From Diospyros lotus (Eukaryota > Streptophyta > Magnoliopsida > Ericales > Ebenaceae): a stretch of DNA of 64,000 nucleotides. How positions within the stretch are numbered: position 1 is the first letter of the stretch; each line of letters begins with the position of its first letter. Made by a program: the position numbers and the translations under genes. The DNA lies in contig NC_068347.1 of the NCBI RefSeq assembly GCF_014633365.1, positions 30,050,116-30,114,115 of the forward strand. The letters run 5' to 3'. Positions 61,419 through 64,000 of this stretch are shown here, piece by piece. The notes under the pieces were generated by a model. That model made no database searches, was not told where the DNA came from, and worked only from the letters and a program-made list of their open reading frames with translations.

Positions 61419-61560
61419 GGGATTGTGGAGGAGAATCGGAGGTTCTGGAAACCCTAGCTGGCTGGCTCGAGCCAAAACCCTAATACGAGGGCACAAGTGG
61501 AGACGCGGGTTCAAATAAATCGAGCGAGCGAAGGCTCCTTTCCCTAGAAGGCCTGCAGAT
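61374..61560 (-). promoter_or_regulatory. 5' leader and promoter of SCL28
   Basis: Just upstream of the ATG lies a (CT)n run (61389-61418) on the plus strand, GA on the gene strand, then a GC-richer stretch to about 61560 that contrasts with the AT-rich DNA beyond. This fits a leader and core promoter; no TATA box is certain. Confidence 0.45.
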
Positions 61561-62880
61561 GGTGATCGATGAAATACCTAATATAACCCTCTTGTTAAAA
61601 AAAAATTTGTTTTTAATATTAAACTTTTTATTAAATAGTTATCTCTCATCAAAAATAAAAATTTAATTTTTAAAATTTTATATTTGTATAATATCTTTTT
61701 AATATTTCTCAATATAAATATTAGACTTTTTTAAAATGAAAAATATTATAATATTTTTAATTATATATTAAAATAAAAAATAAACTGAAGATACCTTATC
61801 TTCTGTCCCCTTTATTAATTTACGAAATAAAACCGTATATCTTATGGATGCGACAATCCAAAATGACGATTTATTAGATAAACGGTGTCTAGAATGGTGA
61901 TTTAAGTCATTTTGGATATATACATGGCAATTAAATTACGTACTATAAAAATATATATACAATTATAAGGTATCTTTGAATTAAAAATCAATTTTTTATA
62001 TGTATCACAAAAACAATAAAGACGACTCAAATTTTTTTTACAAAACAGTTTGAGGGTATTCCATAAATTATAAAAAATTATTAGAAATGCATTTTCAACG
62101 AGAAATTATGTTAAAAATTAAATTATATTCATTTATAACCAGCTAAGCAGCCACTATATAACCAAGATCTAATGTTTAATCTTATTCTTCTTTATTTTTT
62201 CAAATCTCAAAATTCTCTCGACGTGCATTAGAGCTTGTTGTCCCCTTGCCAAAAATCATTGTTCCCTTGTTGTTGAATTTCGAACATCATCGTTCCCTCT
62301 TTCAATCGCCACTAATTCCTTAATTTGTTTATCTGTAAGTATTTTTTGTTTTATATGTGTGTGTGACTTATTGTAAAAATATAATGGGGGATTGAACTAC
62401 AATATTTGTCCTTAATTTCATATATTTTTATAATTTTTTAATTTATAATTTATCTCACATTTCTGTTCCTTGACTTTTTTAAAAACACCATTTATTCATC
62501 TCCATTTTATATCGAAAATATTTTCTATTTTCATTTTTGTACAACTTAGATACCCATTGTAACGTATTAGCTTATTATTAACCAAACTAATAGCGACTTA
62601 AGTATAAAAATTGGTTTATTTCATAAATTTTAAGTATTAAACATTGAGCCCAAAAATAAATATATAAAACTGGTGGCACATGTGAAAGGTTGATATTATT
62701 GTTGCTTAATTATAAACCTTTATAATTTACATGTTCCCATTAGTATGTGTGGAGAAGAAAAAAGACTAGTATTTATAAGTTTTGTTTGAGAGAATTAATG
62801 AATACAAACAATTATTTTTAAGCATATTAAGATTATTTTGACAAAGTCAAAATTTATATTATTATTTTGAGAGTTGTGTA
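61561..62880. other. AT-rich intergenic DNA
   Basis: No gene or clear repeat was recognised. Confidence 0.5.
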
Positions 62881-63520
62881 TGAGAAAATGGGCACATGCC
62901 CAATGATAAATCTAAGCTCAGAGAAAGAGGCTTAAACCTATTGAAATAAGAAATTTACATAAATAAATTATTGGTACAGAAAGACATTATATGATCAAGA
63001 CTAAAGAACACCAGTTTAAGTAATTGATAACCCTAAATGAAAGGCTTGTGGTAGACTAAATCAAAAGACTTAGTTGTAGGATCGATGTGTCTAAGATGCC
63101 TGTAATCATTCGAGAATTAGTATAGTAGATGAGAGATTGGGAAGATCGAGTTGAACTTGTCTCAAATGCGTTTGTTTATAAATCCACAAAAAAAGCTTGA
63201 AATAATATTCAAAGACAATGACTTTTTCTCCATCCGTCAATTATTCCCCCTATAAATATGAGACTTCTCAATTAATAAAAGTACGTTCACAACTATACTC
63301 ATATTATATCTATATTTGCTTTATGAACTTTGAGCATGATATATTGATTTAAACATTTGAGGGTCCGTGGGGAGACTCATTCATGCCCTTGATTGGTTTT
63401 TTTTGTTTTATAGGTCTTCAAGAGACTCTATTCGAGATACTCTTTCGCTGGTTAATTACTCGCAAACTCATCGAGACACTCTATCACAAAAAAATATATA
63501 TATTATTATATTTGGACAAC
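62880..63520 (+). mobile_element. Possible LTR remnant
   Basis: CCCCTATAAATATGAGAC (about 63248) looks like an LTR TATA region, followed by AATAAAAGTACG and a stretch rich in GAGACTC. I could not define ends, primer site or target duplication. Confidence 0.3.
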
Positions 63521-63799
63521 AAGGATAAGATCTTAATTTTCAGCTAAATAATACACCAAAATCTCACTTATTAAATGAGTATTAAATTTATATTCTAATA
63601 GTAAAGGTTACTTAAGTAGTGTTTGTTAAAATAAGTAAAATAAAACTCTATCAATATAACTTATTAATAAAATTTAAGATAATTTATTCAAAAAATAGAG
63701 AAAAATTTATCTTGAAAGTTCAAGACAATAAGTAATATGATTTTTGTTTAAAAAATATAACAAATACAATAATTTTTTTTATCTAAAATACTTTTCATA

Positions 63800-64000
63800 T
63801 CTGTCGACGTTAGGAGTCGGTCAATCGTGATTTATAGGTCCGCAATGAGAAAATGAGTATAAATGCAAAGAGGAGAAACAAATAATGAATCACACACAGA
63901 TAAGTTTTTACGTGGTTTGACCAAAATGATATCAAGTCCATGACTATTATCCGGTTATTCTGGCAGAGTAACAATATATCATTATCATCCATCATCTCAT
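63800..64000. other. Window end, possible LTR edge
   Basis: The phrase TTTTTACGTGGTTTGACC (about 63905) is common at ends of plant LTR elements. The window stops before this can be judged. Confidence 0.25.

Noticed and set aside
1..64000. tRNA, rRNA and CRISPR-like features
   Set aside because: I scanned for tRNA boxes and regular spacer repeats. Only SINE-type tRNA remnants were found, and no CRISPR or rRNA.

Overview
The window is eudicot-like plant nuclear DNA. It is AT-rich, its genes are split by GT-AG introns, it is full of plant transposon remnants, and it shows no bacterial, organellar or viral gene organisation. I could not name the species. Everything below was read by eye. Exon boundaries come from splice consensus, conserved reading frame and known plant protein families.

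Layout. (1) 1-21,000, minus strand: a tandem triplication of a RING-CH (C4HC3) membrane E3 ligase gene. Copy A (1-3740, cut by the window edge) has lost its RING exon. Copy B (about 5991-12475) has a stop inside the RING and lost zinc ligands. Copy C (13938-20854, 8 exons, 426 codons) reads through intact. (2) 21,000-24,500: AT-rich intergenic DNA with two foldback/TIR elements. (3) 24548-30056, minus: a five-exon gene for the spliceosomal protein U1-C (210 aa). (4) 30,300-40,300: intergenic DNA with a long inverted repeat of a gene-like sequence, a decayed duplicate of the U1-C 5' end, two related non-autonomous DNA elements, one possible intronless gene (36394-36897), a SINE-like insertion and microsatellites. 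(5) 40463-43341, plus: a two-exon gene for the mitochondrial complex I subunit NDUFA8 (106 aa). (6) 45117-61373, minus: a six-exon SR splicing-factor gene of the SC35-like type, best matched to SCL28 (251 aa). Its 11.8-kb intron 2 has collected a Ty3/gypsy chromovirus, a Ty1/copia fragment with a SINE inside it, an hAT-type MITE, an RTE LINE tail and two solo LTRs. (7) 61,400-64,000: AT-rich intergenic DNA with LTR-like scraps.

Function. Four genes look functional: RING-CH copy C (ubiquitin ligation at membranes), U1-C (5' splice-site recognition), NDUFA8 (respiratory complex I) and SCL28 (splicing). They are independent housekeeping or regulatory genes, not an operon-like system. From memory, NDUFA8 and SCL28 are also neighbours in Arabidopsis (At5g18800/At5g18810), so that pair is probably conserved microsynteny. 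I found no clearly new biological system. The most unusual items are the gene-fragment inverted repeat at 30955-31447, the layered transposon history inside SCL28 intron 2, and the birth and death of the RING-CH triplet.
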